The notes beneath the pieces were generated by a model. That model saw only the letters and a program-made list of their open reading frames with translations. It did no database searches and was not told the DNA's origin. Source: Canna indica (Eukaryota; Streptophyta; Magnoliopsida; Zingiberales; Cannaceae). From it: a stretch of 64,000 bases of DNA. The stretch spans positions 103,069,501 through 103,133,500 of the forward strand of contig CP136890.1 of assembly GCA_034359265.1 (NCBI GenBank), read 5' to 3'. Shown piece after piece: positions 47,601-59,287 of the stretch. How positions within the stretch are numbered: the stretch's first letter is position 1; each line of letters opens with the position of its first letter. A program made the translations under genes and the position numbers.

Positions 47601-50600
47601 TGATAACAATAATCCTGGATAATTACCAACTGGTTGGTTGGAGAGGTCAAAGCACCAGCCCCATCACCAAACATAATCAAAGGCTTCGATGATCCACCAT
47701 TATGCTGCAATTGTGTCATTGAAATCACATCACCTGGTGTATGTGTTGATGGTGTCGAGGGTGCAGAGCTTGGAGAAGGCCCAGCTGTATTTGCAGTTCC
47801 TGAGCTATTAGCAGGACCTGAAGATGACACAGGTTGCTTCCGCTTCCGGCCAGTTTGATTGTTTGAAGTCTACAGTTCATAAAAGAACTAGTTGCTAAAA
47901 GTTAGAGGAAAATAAACATTTCAACATTCAACTGCATCTGAAAATGTGACTCATCTAAAATAGCACATCTTCATACACACTCTCCATAGGCAGGGAAAAG
48001 ATCAGATGATTACCATAGTTTAGTTCAAAAATCCAACTAATTTGATCCAAGCAATAAATCATTAGCAAATCAAACTGGTTCCACTGAGGATCTATATCTA
48101 ACAATCTGGTCCAGTCCATCAGTCTTATCCCTACCTCCTCTCCTGACAAGTAATAACCAATCACTGCCGAGTCAATTTGGTTATTCATAATATGTTTGAC
48201 AACAAGGTCAATCAAATCTAGGCATTCATGGAATCCACAATATGGAGAAGCATCATTTTTTTGCTGTGCCTAGTTATCTCCAATGTCTCGTGCAACAGTA
48301 TCTTTCAGTCAAACTAAAAACATGGCAAAGCCACACCACCCCCAGCCCCTGTCCCCGACTCTTCAACTCTTATCACACATGGCTTATAAATATAAGAAAA
48401 TCACTAGCCCTTATGTTTCAATAATATTTGCAAGGTAACAGGAAAATTTACTTATTAAATTGTGGGCATTGGAGTCTTAACAAGAAACAGGGGCATTGAA
48501 TAAGAAATGCCATCCCATCTTGGACATGATCAGCTTTTCAAAATTATATCCCAGTCCACCTTTTCAAAATGGCCTATCACTCATGAAAATCATTTGGTTT
48601 TGTTTATATTCTTTGATGGCCAACCCAGTTGCATTCCTATGTTAGATGGGAGCCTGGAAAATCATATCATTCAATTATCTTGTTACATGCCCAAATATGA
48701 CTTTGATGGCAACGATACATGAAAACCAGTTGTGCCAATACAGAAGAGCTATGTGTTAGATCAGTTCTATGACATAACAAAACAACTTTTTTTATTTTAA
48801 TACCAATATAAGGTAGAAAATAAACCTGATCATTCCCTCTAAATGAATTTGACATGCTTCCATCAACTGTCATACTGGCTGCTCCAAGTTTGTCTTGGTG
48901 AAGAAGGTGGTTTGAATTTTGTGATTGTTGACTTGAAAGAGCATGTTGTGCAAGCTGCTGTTGTTGCTGCTGCTGGCTGTTGCTTTGTTGTTGTTGTTGC
49001 GGTTGTAACTGAGCTATTTTCTATTACAAATTAAAAAGAAACAATGCTTAAGACAGTTTTGTTGTTTGCTTATCCATATAGACAAGTAACAGTGTGAACT
49101 GATTGTGAACTATGTGCAAATGAAAAGGAAAAGCAGTGAACCTTCATTAGCAAGTCTGAATCACTGCGAGGTATTAGAGGACTTGGAGTTTGCATTGGAG
49201 ATCCCACATTTGGAATGACATCATTAAGAGCATTTGACTGACCATCCTTTCCCAAGACCATGTTCCTGTTGTTCAAAAGCATTCTTAGCCTTCTGTTATC
49301 AATATCTGCAGCCGACGGGGAATTCAGATTTTGTTGTGCCTGAAGCAGTAGCTGCTGTTGGTGTGGACTTAGAAACTGAAGTTGCTGAAGTGATTGGGGT
49401 GATTGCATAAACGGCTTTTGCTGTTGCAAAAGCCCTGAACGAAGTTGATCTAGACCCTTTAAGATAAAAGAAAAAAGGCAAGTAAAACAAGACAGTTTTT
49501 GCATTCTACTAATTGCCCCAATGCTGAATCAAAATGCAAAATGATAACACAAAAATAAGAAAAATGCTTTGTTCAGCTAAATATATAAAAAATAGATATA
49601 TGACCGTGCTACAATGAACACACATAGAATTAGATGAATATGTACAAAGTTCTATCTAAATATGACAGACTTGAGCAGCTTGAGCAACCAAAAGAATAAA
49701 AACTAAATTATAACATGTTATAGAAAAGGACAATAAGTCCTATCCGACAGGCATGCACACAAACACTAAAAATGAAATAAATAAGTTACAAAGGTGAACT
49801 CACTGTCAAGGGCCAGCCTTTCAGAGTCAGATTGTTACCAGACTGATTGGGCCCTGCTAAGAAAGCACATACAGTTAGCACATATGCTCTACAGAAGGAG
49901 AAATGGATAAATTCTGGGAAAGAGTTCTTAAAATAAATGTTGCTTGGCCATTATAATTTTCCATTGTTGTTTTGCAGAACCAAAGAATTCACTGACTTTT
50001 GTTCTGCACATTAAAGATCATGGCCTCTCCATGCAGAAATTAAAAGAACAATAGCTCATAAGGTCAAGATAAATCAGACATGCGATCAAGTAAATAATCT
50101 AAATACAAAGGATAGTGAATGAAAGAGAAGCCTAAAGCATCAATGAAGAGCCATAAAAAATAATGATAATAATAATTTAAAAAATCTAACAAACTCAAAT
50201 TTGACTGAGATTACCTGGAACTCCTATTAACGAACCATCAGGTCCAGCAGCTCTGGGGTTCAGAATTGGATTGATCTCAGGCTTTATATCCTGCTCATAT
50301 TGTAGTTATAGCATAACTAGCTGATTGTGAAACATCACTTTTAAAAAAATTATAAACAAACCTGTGATGATCCAGGAACTTGCTGATTCCTTGCTTGAAC
50401 TTGCTGTAGGGATCCTGATATACCACCAGCTGAACCGTGTAAAATATGCCTGGATCAAAAGTATTTAACAAAATATTAAAAGTCCATTTTAGATGCATTA
50501 AAACAATACATATAGGGTTTGATCTCAAACTCAAAATATTCAACTGCAGATAGGGTTCAAATAATTGCACTGGACAGAATGATATGTATAAAACCAAAAG

Positions 50601-52709
50601 TATAACATTACATATAGGTTTTGTTCTCTAACTCAACATGTTTGTGTTAATATACATGATTAAATTACCAATCCAAAGTTGATCCTAGAGTAACATCAGC
50701 AATGTTAAAGCAAACAAACCCTGATGGCTGTCCAGTAGTTGCAGCTGACTTCAGCATGGAAGCATGGTTTTGGTCCATAACTTGACCTACATTTTCACCA
50801 TATCTCTACAAAAAGAGAGGACAAATAATCAATAAAATCAATCCCCATACATGACAGGCAAGATGGATTCCTCAGAGCAACATTATTAACCTCAAGCAGT
50901 ACCTTAATTGATGCCTCATCCAAAGAATCCCGTTGAAGTGGCAACTTCAGCCGTTCCTCATACATTTTTGTTGCCAAGGCATTAGCAGTTCCAGGATTCT
51001 GACGCATCAAAGGATCTGTACCAACAAACCCACTGGCATTTCCATTTAAGAGCTGAGCTCCTTCTCTACGTTGTGGCTGCTGCTGTTGTTGCTGTTGTTG
51101 TTGATGCTGCTGATGTTGTTGTGCCTGCCTCTGTAGCAAAAGTTGTTGAATTTGAATTTGTTGTTGCTGTTGTTGTTGTTGTTGTTGAGTTGGTTGCTGT
51201 TGTTGTTGCTGCTCTCTTGCTTTTAGAAGTTGAGTCTAGCATGAAAGCCCATGGAGGATACTCAGACTAATAACAGCATAGGCAATTGTCTCAAGAATCA
51301 ATGTCTCAGCCATATATATAACCATACATCAAGTTCCAGAAGTAGTAGAAGCCATAAACTGTAATATTTTTCTCATGTGACCTCTGTTCCAAAATTAGTA
51401 TGCAATGTTATTCTAAAATAATATATTCACTGGAAACCGTTACTTTTGTTCTTGACAATTGACATGGCTACTGCCATTGAGATACTTGCTTTTTCCATGT
51501 ACTGCTTTAAGAGGTTGTGTCAAGCATTATTAACCTATCTTGGATGTTCTGGTTGAAGAGCTTGAAATTTTAAAAATGAAGTTAGACTAGGGACACAAAT
51601 ATTTGTCCAAGTAACAGTTTCAGATGTCCATTCACAAAGCCTATTGCAGATAACAATTTTCATTTCGCTACTTCTACTTAAAATAAAATGCTGAATCTTT
51701 TCTTATAGTAATGACGATGATAGAACAAAAACTATGTTTGCAATGGCTTGAATTTATAACTAGAAAGCTTGAAATGATCCTTTGACTGAAAAATTGAAGA
51801 GTTAAGACTTAACATGGAATTCCAATATGCCCCAAAGTTAGCACTTATGGAAGAACCAATAAGATTTAGCATAAATAGATAGCCCCATGTAAATCATACA
51901 CATTTTTCTGAACTTCAAAAACAGAATATTGCGTTGCAAGAATAGTGAATCTTACCTCTATGTATGAGGCAGCAGCATCCGAGTGTTTCTCATTTGTCCT
52001 TGCAATAAAGATATCCCAGAAAACTGACCACCATTCGAACAAAAACCCACCGGGAGCATCAATGGCTGACAAGAAGGCAATAGCAGAATTCAATGTAAGT
52101 GTAAGGAGAGGTGGAATCAGAAGGAAGAATACCAGAAGCCACTATAACTCTCTTCAACCTACCCACTGGATCTGATGACACCTTGGCTTCGGCTTGAAAG
52201 GCCTTGGCGGTGGCCTGCAAGTTTCTCTTCATCAAATAATCATAAATGTATACATCCAACCTGGTCCCAACATCACAGTAGATGATTCCAGTATCAGCAA
52301 AAGCACCATTTTATCCACTAGTACTGCGAGAAAGGTGAAACGGGGTACGCATACAACAAAAAAAACAAGCGGATACTTCTCAGAACGGAGGATATCTTCG
52401 GCAAGAGAACTCGAGAGAGCATTAAAAGCAATAATCATAAATCCAACCGAATCAGAACACTCGGAGAAAGTCATCCATTCGATTAACAAAAAAAACAAGC
52501 TCCTTTCTAAAAACAAACCAAAGCATAAGAAAAACTAAACAAGCTGCTTGAACACCAAGCAAACCCTAACTCCGAAGTGCAAGGACGAAGTCAAGCAAGC
52601 ACGCAAGACTCTCATCTAAAAAGACCCCAAATATCATCAAAATCCGCGCAAAAGCAGACGAACTGCACAAAGCTCACATCTTATCAGCTTCCCAATTGGT
52701 CTGCGACAT
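44649..52709 (-). CDS. LUG: LEUNIG-type transcriptional corepressor
   Basis: Eighteen coding exons, from the start: 52678-52709, 52163-52260, 51956-52065, 50903-51235, 50720-50805, 50362-50449, 50215-50290, 49804-49856, 49142-49456, 48826-49020, 47627-47869, 47432-47549, 47197-47306, 46927-47076, 45784-45942, 45512-45628, 45123-45329, 44649-44792. Total 877 aa. The N-terminal LUFS domain with LisH ([20 protein letters not shown]) spans about 1-80. PolyQ tracts follow (about 85-150, 398-430). A basic RKRK nuclear signal is at about 470, and seven WD40-type repeats run from about 580 to 877 ([51 protein letters not shown]). LUG binds SEUSS through LUFS and represses floral and other targets (family knowledge). 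All exon phases close. The intron after exon 14 carries a Tourist-like element. Confidence 0.95.
46176..46371. mobile_element. Tourist-like MITE in a LEUNIG intron
   Basis: gggcttgtttgcttc on the left and gaagcaaacaaagca on the right are inverted copies, flanked by tta at 46173-46175 and 46372-46374. It is 196 bp with inner complementarity (ggataggat / atcctatcc). Size, ends and TSD all fit a Tourist-type MITE. Confidence 0.85.
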
Positions 52710-55700
52710 GATTCGAACACAACTTCGCCCCTCGCCGAGCGCTGAAATCTCGATCGATCCCACCCACCGCCCGAGAATCCCCTACCGGTTAAGCTTCCGC
52801 CTAGGACAGGATGCCATCCAATTAACCGAATCCCCTCCTCCCTCTTCCTCCTCTCTGCTTCCACAAGGTCCCAAACCCTAGAGATAACGGAAACACTAAA
52901 CAAAGAAGCACAAATAAACAAGCGATAGAAGAATATATACCGAGGGTTTAAAAAGGAAAAAACAAAAAAATAAGGTATTAATGTGTAAGAAGCAATAACT
53001 GCTGTACAAAAATAAAAATAATATTTAAAAAGAAAAAAAAATCAGAGAGTTAAAACAATATTATTATAATAGCGATTAGCGAAGAGATTCTTATGGTTAA
53101 TAGCTTGCCAAGTACGTGAACTTTTAATAAATACAAATAGGTACAAGAGATTGGGCATGATATAATTCTTCTGATTCTCCCAGCATTCTTTATTTGGGAC
53201 GGGATTTGAGATATAAATCTTTCCATGGGCCAATAGTGGAAATTGCGCACATTGCACCATTTATGGTCACTAAAAACCCACCAAATTGATCTTATCCTGT
53301 GCTTGTCGGATCTTACTAACCTCTCGGATAAGATCCGAACCCAATTCAACGTCAGAATCCGGTGGATCAAATTGAACTTATAAACTCAATTTCGATCATT
53401 GATCAATTAGTAGTTTTAGAAAACGGATTTGGTTTCTTGATTGATATTGTTGATTTTTTTAATCAAAATTATTATAATAATCGTTGACATGTCAAGTTTG
53501 TTGACAATCGTCTAATATTATTCTTGTCTGAAACGGGAGGATGCGGTACTGCACGTCTCCCGGTCCATGACTCCGACGGAAAAAATATTCAAGTGATACC
53601 TACGAAATTGAAATCGATAGTTTACATCATGTGCATCGTATATGTATATAGTGTCGGATAATAAATGTCTCAATCGATGATGTCTCTCTAAATCTCGTAG
53701 GGATATGCCCAAAATGGATTAGAGCTAATCCAAAAGATGATGGATTCATTATTAACAAATCCCAAATAATTAATTAGGACATGTGTGTCCTTTTATGGTC
53801 GGGTGGAGCCCTCAGCTAAGTAGTGTCTAGCTCAACTTAAGTCTAGTTCATGTGTGTCGGCACTTCCGAGTATGATCCAATTGGGCCCAAAGTGTTGTTT
53901 CAGTTCGCAGCCCCTCGAGTTTGGTCGGAGTCTGAGGACTTTGTGCTGAGCTCTAGTAGTGCATCGTCTCTGATCTCGGTCTGATATATGAACATTTGTC
54001 GAGTTCTTTTCCTTAATTAACGTGCTGGAGTAGGAGACATCATCATGCATTGATTTTGTCGCATCATGACTCTTTGATTTCTGGAGTTAATGTGACGGTT
54101 GTGAGGAGGGAAAAGGTGTCTGTCACCTATTCACCCTTTAATTTTGAAAAGGAGGGGGGGTTATGACCAAAGATTTCGATGCATTTAAATGTATGTTGTT
54201 GGTAGACGGATGTGCCCCACGCCCGTTACGAGGGGTGATCTTTCATGGGTATATAAAAAGTCCAATGTATATAGTGTTTCTTGCATATGGTTCCGGCATG
54301 AAGTGGGAGGTGCCACAAGTTTTTTTTCCTTCATGAATCAACATTGGGCTAGTAGTAAGTAGATAGGAGATCGTCGTGGGTTCGCACCGCTAGACTTATA
54401 AGGAATGTGCAGACTAAGATGAGGCTCACACCAGACGATGAGCGTAGATTTGCAAGTACATGCTATAATTGGACTGAGGTAGTTTCAAACAACGAAGTTT
54501 ACACCGCTCTTTTTTACGAGCACATGTGAATCTTCACCTCCCTTCTCTAAATTGACCTCCCCCACTCTGTCATCAACACTTCCTAGCCAACTCAAACATG
54601 TTTTTGCAGAAAAACAGGTGGCTAAGGCCTTTGACTTGAACCCCCCAACCTCATGCTTTTGTAAGTCATCAAATGTGATTGTATTTTGAGATGCGCGGTT
54701 GGATTGTCAAAATATTTTTACTCTAATAACTACATAAATTGATAATTTGGGATATTATTATAATTAGAGTAATTACATGAGTATATCATGAACTTTAGAC
54801 TGTCTCACATTTATTCTGAATTTTTATTTCACCAAATTATATACTGAACTATTAGATTTGTATCAATTATATTCATTTGTTAAAATTTTATCACCTACTC
54901 CATTAATCATGTGGTGTGACTTACCTACGTGGATTAAAATATATATATTTTTATATATTTTAACACTTATTTATAATTCATGGACCTCCATATGACTATC
55001 GTGCGGTGAGACTCGTCATCACCACCTCGTCGAAGAAGCCATCGGACTTCGCCGGAGAAATCGAAGGACCTCACCGGATAAAAAAATTCTGTCAGAATTG
55101 TTTACGAAGCATATTATTTATAATTATAATACCCACGTCAACTATTGTATAGGGTTTGAAATTTAATTATCAGAAATTAAATATTTCCAATTTAATCCTT
55201 CATGTTTCAAATTTGATTTCACTACTTTTTTTCTCTCTTAAATATGCACTTGAATCTTAGAATTATATCAACATTCGATTTACAACTTAGAATAACGCTG
55301 CTAATAAATTCATCCATCGATGACCAGTGGAATTTAGAGAGCAAATTGAAATTTACATCAAATCATGACATTAAATTGAAATTAATTTTGATTGCGTCAA
55401 AAAGGAAGAAGCCGTGCGAGATCTGAAATCATAATTAACAATTCAAAACCCAGCATTTAATTAAGGCAATACAAAAGTAGAATAAACCACAATATAAAAG
55501 TAAAAAAAATCCATAAATTGTTATGTACGCCTACCAGTGTAATTAACGACAACTTTAGGGGCGCAAGTGAAAATGATGGTTTTCATATTTATATGATTAA
55601 ATTATGCGAGAAATTTATCGCTGGCTTTAAACTAAGTCAGTAATGTGACAGCGATTATACACGCGCGTGCGTACGTACGTACAAAAAGGAAGAACGCTGA

Positions 55701-56173
55701 CGACTATTTATTGAACTCTGCTTCACCCTCCACCTTTTTTTTTAATTCTATTGCTTGTTAATTCGAACATACATAAATGCACGTGTCAGGTTAAGAGAGT
55801 GGGTTGCATTTATTTGACTAATGCGAGCAAACTTCGCCATGCGAAATTGGTGCATTTAATGAACAGAGCACGCTCTTATAATTTCCAGGCACCAGACCTC
55901 CGGCTCGCTGCTATAATTAGCTCATATGCACTGCACGCAGCGGCAGAAGCTCAGGCAAAAAGAGGTCCTTAGCTTTATCTCTGTGCTTCGACTTTGTTTG
56001 ACCAGAGCAGCACCTCAAGAACACTCCCAATCATCTCCATTAATTTCTCTATATATATATACTCACGTAATCTTCTTGTACATCAAAACTAAAGAAGGAG
56101 AATGCGGTGCAAAATTGGATAATCTACAATTAACGGAAGAAGAATAAGAAGAAGATCGAAGAAAGAAGTGTGT
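52710..56173. other. LEUNIG leader/promoter and intergenic repeats
   Basis: 52710 to about 52945 is GC-richer and is the likely LEUNIG 5' UTR. About 53520-54300 contains the repeat shared with 400-780, with further LTR-like words (tgatccaattgggcccaaag). About 54730-55130 is AT-rich with element-like wording (agtatatcatgaactttag). About 55630-56150 holds cgcgcgtgcgtacgtacgta and the presumed YUCCA 3' UTR. I see no supported gene; the small open frames here have no recognisable features. Confidence 0.5.
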
Positions 56174-57620
56174 TTAGCTCAAGGAGTTCCTCCAATGGAG
56201 GAGGATGTCGGCGGCGATGTTGAGGGCGTCATGGGAGGAGCCGAGGAGGCCTCGCCTGGTAAAGCCGATACAGTAGAGTCCGTTCTCCCCTTTCCAACCC
56301 CCGGGGAATTGCTCTTTTGCCATTCCCTCCCTCGTAAACATTCCACACCCGTCCTGTGCGCATCAGAACATGTCATTCTCACTCTAATTAAGAGGAAGAA
56401 GATGATATGAACGTGAACTGAAGAATTTACGTACCTTGAGCCACGAATGCACATTGCTCGTGTAACCCGTAGCGAGAATGATGGAGTCGAACTGCTCCTC
56501 TGCGCCATCCACGAACCTTGCTCCTCTCTTCGTTATCTCCTTCACCCCTTGCATCACCTACATATAATACACCGATTAGCCATCAATCGACGCATGCATA
56601 TGGGATATGGCGTACGTATTGCGGGATAAAAGTTTGAGCACCTTGATGTTGCCTGCTTTGATTTGGGCCATGGCGCCGACGTCCAGAACCGGGGTCTTTC
56701 CGGCGAGGTTCTTGAGCTCGATGGGGCCCCTCTTCGGCCGGCGGAGACCGAGCCGGTCGGTATCCCCGAGCATGAGGTTTCCCATGGCGCACAGGAACTG
56801 GTCCACCACCCTTAGCGGCAGCCATCTCAGGAGCGTCATCGTCATCCCAAATGTCGAACACCCCAGCATCTCTCGCGGCAAGACATGCACCTGGTTTTTT
56901 ACGAGCAATGAAAAATTAAGAGCATTGATAGAGATGAGTGCCGGAGGAGAATTTAAGAATGGGTTCGGGGGGCGAGCTTACAGTGTTCCGAACCACCATG
57001 TGCGGCCTCGCGCCATGGCGGCAGAGGTCCAAGCTGACCTCCATGCCGGAATTTCCGCAGCCGACCACCAGCACCTTCTCCCCCTCGAAGTCCGCGCCGG
57101 ACTTGTAAGCGGACGTGTGCACGACGCGCCCGGCGAACCGCCCCATTCCCTGGAACTCCGGCACCACCGGCTCAGCGTTCTCGCCGGTTGCCACCACCAG
57201 CCACCGGCTCACTAGCTCGTCCCCCTCCCGAGTGCGGACGCGCCAAACCCCGACTTCCCGGTCGAACGCCGCGACCACGACCTCGGTCCGGAACCGGGGG
57301 CGGATGCCGAATGCAGCGGCGTAGGACTCGAGGTAGGACACGAACTGCTGCTTGGAGGGATACTTGGGGAAGCCCTGAGGGAACGGCATGAACGGGAGCT
57401 CGCAGAAGTGCTTGGGGAGGTGGAGGCGGAGGCGGTCGTAGGTGCGGTGCTGCCAGAGCGAGGCGATGCAGGCGGACTTTTCGAGGACGGTAGAGGGGAT
57501 GCCGACGTCTGCGAGGCAGGCGGCGGCGGCGAGCCCGGAAGGGCCGGCACCGATGATGATGGGCCCGGCGACGAAGGTGGCAGGTCTTTTCTCGGCTTCG
57601 CCTCCGTCTGTGGAGTCCAT
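56174..57620 (-). CDS. YUC: YUCCA flavin monooxygenase (indole-3-pyruvate to IAA)
   Basis: Four exons: 56982-57620, 56642-56890, 56435-56557, 56174-56353; 396 aa. The FAD-binding GAGPSG is at 24-29. The FMO signature FxGxxxHxxxY is at 162-172 (F162, G164, H168, Y172). ATGENAEP starts at 144, the NADPH-binding GCGNSG is at 187-192, and a later [11 protein letters not shown] is present. YUCCA enzymes convert indole-3-pyruvate to indole-3-acetic acid using NADPH and oxygen, the rate-limiting step of auxin synthesis (family knowledge). Exon 2 ends at AAG|GTGCTC, a somewhat weak donor, but the joined protein ([12 protein letters not shown]) matches the family. Exon 1 is strongly GC-rich. The length is typical. 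Which YUCCA paralog it is cannot be told. Confidence 0.93.
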
Positions 57621-59287
57621 AATGTTGCTATGCTCTGCTCTGCTCTGGGTCTTCTCAACTTAATATATGGTAAGGGTTTATAGAGATGAAAAGAAGAAAG
57701 GGTTTAACCAAAAGGTCGAGGGTTTAATTTTCAGAGGCAGGGAAGAGCGAGTGTGAAGTGAGGCAAAAGATTTGGCTGTTTCTCTCTCCACATTTGTGAA
57801 AGAGATGAAGAAGAGCTGCTGCTGCTTCTAAGTTCTAATCCTTCTTGCCCGATAGAGAGAGTGAAGGACAGGAGAGGCGGATTATATATCCTTGGATTAT
57901 ATATCTCTAACGAATATGGCGCAGAGAGATTTATAGCGAATTAATAAAAGTAGTTGCCAGAAATGGCAAATGGGAGGGCAAATACAGGAAGTGACGGTGA
58001 GGATGACGGAAGGACCTCGATACGGACGGCGAGATGACGCAGCGGTGACGCGCGCAGATTTATGAATGGAGGGAGCGAGTGGTGCAATCACGTGACGAGG
58101 GAGCGATGGTAGCAGAAGGACACGTGGCGGCGAGGTGACGTGTATCAGAATGCACGCGTGCGTACATGGATATGGGATCCGTGCAATTGTTGTCTGCATC
58201 TCCTCGCCCTCATCTTCTTCCTTTTGCGAGCGCGGGGGAGAGAGAGAGAGAGGGAGGCAGGTACCTGCTGCTGCTGTTAGTAACAGTGTACTGGGACTGA
58301 TGGACAAGAAGAGGGGAAATGATGGGGTTTGGACGTCACGGCGTGGGATATCTTTAAGACGTGACTTGGATTCGATAATATGACACGTCGCGTGGACTCT
58401 CTGCAGTGCAGTGTGTCTTAACTACGAGAGAGAGGTTGATTTGATGCTCTGACTTCTTCGTAAATTGGATTTCGTAAGGCTTCTTACTACCGTACTTGAA
58501 CTAGGGAGGAGAACGAGTAAAAAGATACAGCCGTGGAGTGGAGTGGAGTGGAGTGTGCAACATAGTCATAGACTTCAACCACCTTGCAAATCTTTATGCC
58601 AAATAAGCCAAGGTCTTTTTTACTAGAAAAGAATTGAAATAAAGCAGTCTATTTCTACCCTCAAGTTACTACGTAAATTTAGTTACTATTTTACAAAAGT
58701 CTAAACTCTAAGTTTTAACAAATAGCAAATTATTTAAAACTTTGAAATTTTATTCCAAGTCTATTTCTAATTAGAGATCTCACAAAATCATGTCACTATC
58801 ACATGAAAATTATATGGACTACTGCTAGTTAATATAGACTGAAAACTTTTACCAGGGACAAAAGAGTCGAAGAAGACAAGGTAGAAATTAAAATGTAGGA
58901 GTGCTTATATTTAAATATCCGCATTCCTCGCTGGAAGAAAAACCGACACGGTAGCTTAGTGCTGATGTTGCAATGTCGTAAGAAAGATATTAAAAGTTTC
59001 TGCAAATTATTCTGGTTACCATGTGCTTCGCAAAGATGAGTCCATCGTTACATATGGTTTATTCTTCAGAGAAATTGCTTTAACAAAGTTGGAAAAAGAA
59101 GAGTTTTGTTCGAAACAAAAAAGGAAAAAAAATGCAAAACCACAAATGAATACTAGTGCTACGATAAAATAAAAAAATATCCAAGAGGGGATTGAGATCA
59201 ATGCTAGTTCTACGTCTATGACTTGTTACAAAATGGCTTCAAGCTTTGGATAGCACCTAAAGAGCACAGAACCACCGAGTTTGCTTA
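57621..59287. other. YUCCA promoter and leader; spacer to BASS1
   Basis: Reading leftward into YUCCA, tatataatcc-type TATA words occur at about 57880-57905 (minus strand), about 270 bp before the ATG. The leader is rich in GA/CT runs. A GA run lies at about 58231-58255. Past about 58600 the DNA is AT-rich spacer and 3' UTR of the BASS1 gene. No further gene is seen. Confidence 0.5.
58089..58126. promoter_or_regulatory. Paired G-boxes upstream of YUCCA
   Basis: Two perfect CACGTG palindromes, at 58089-58094 and 58121-58126, lie 469 and 501 bp upstream of the YUCCA start, with further ACGT cores nearby (gtgacgtgta at about 58135). G-boxes bind bHLH (PIF) and bZIP factors. PIF control of YUCCA genes through G-boxes is known in Arabidopsis; use here is inferred. 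Confidence 0.4.

Noticed and set aside
56583..57658. Pro/Arg/Ser-rich frames on both strands over YUCCA
   Set aside because: They are shadows of the GC-rich YUCCA exons, which have clear FAD and NADPH motifs in another frame.
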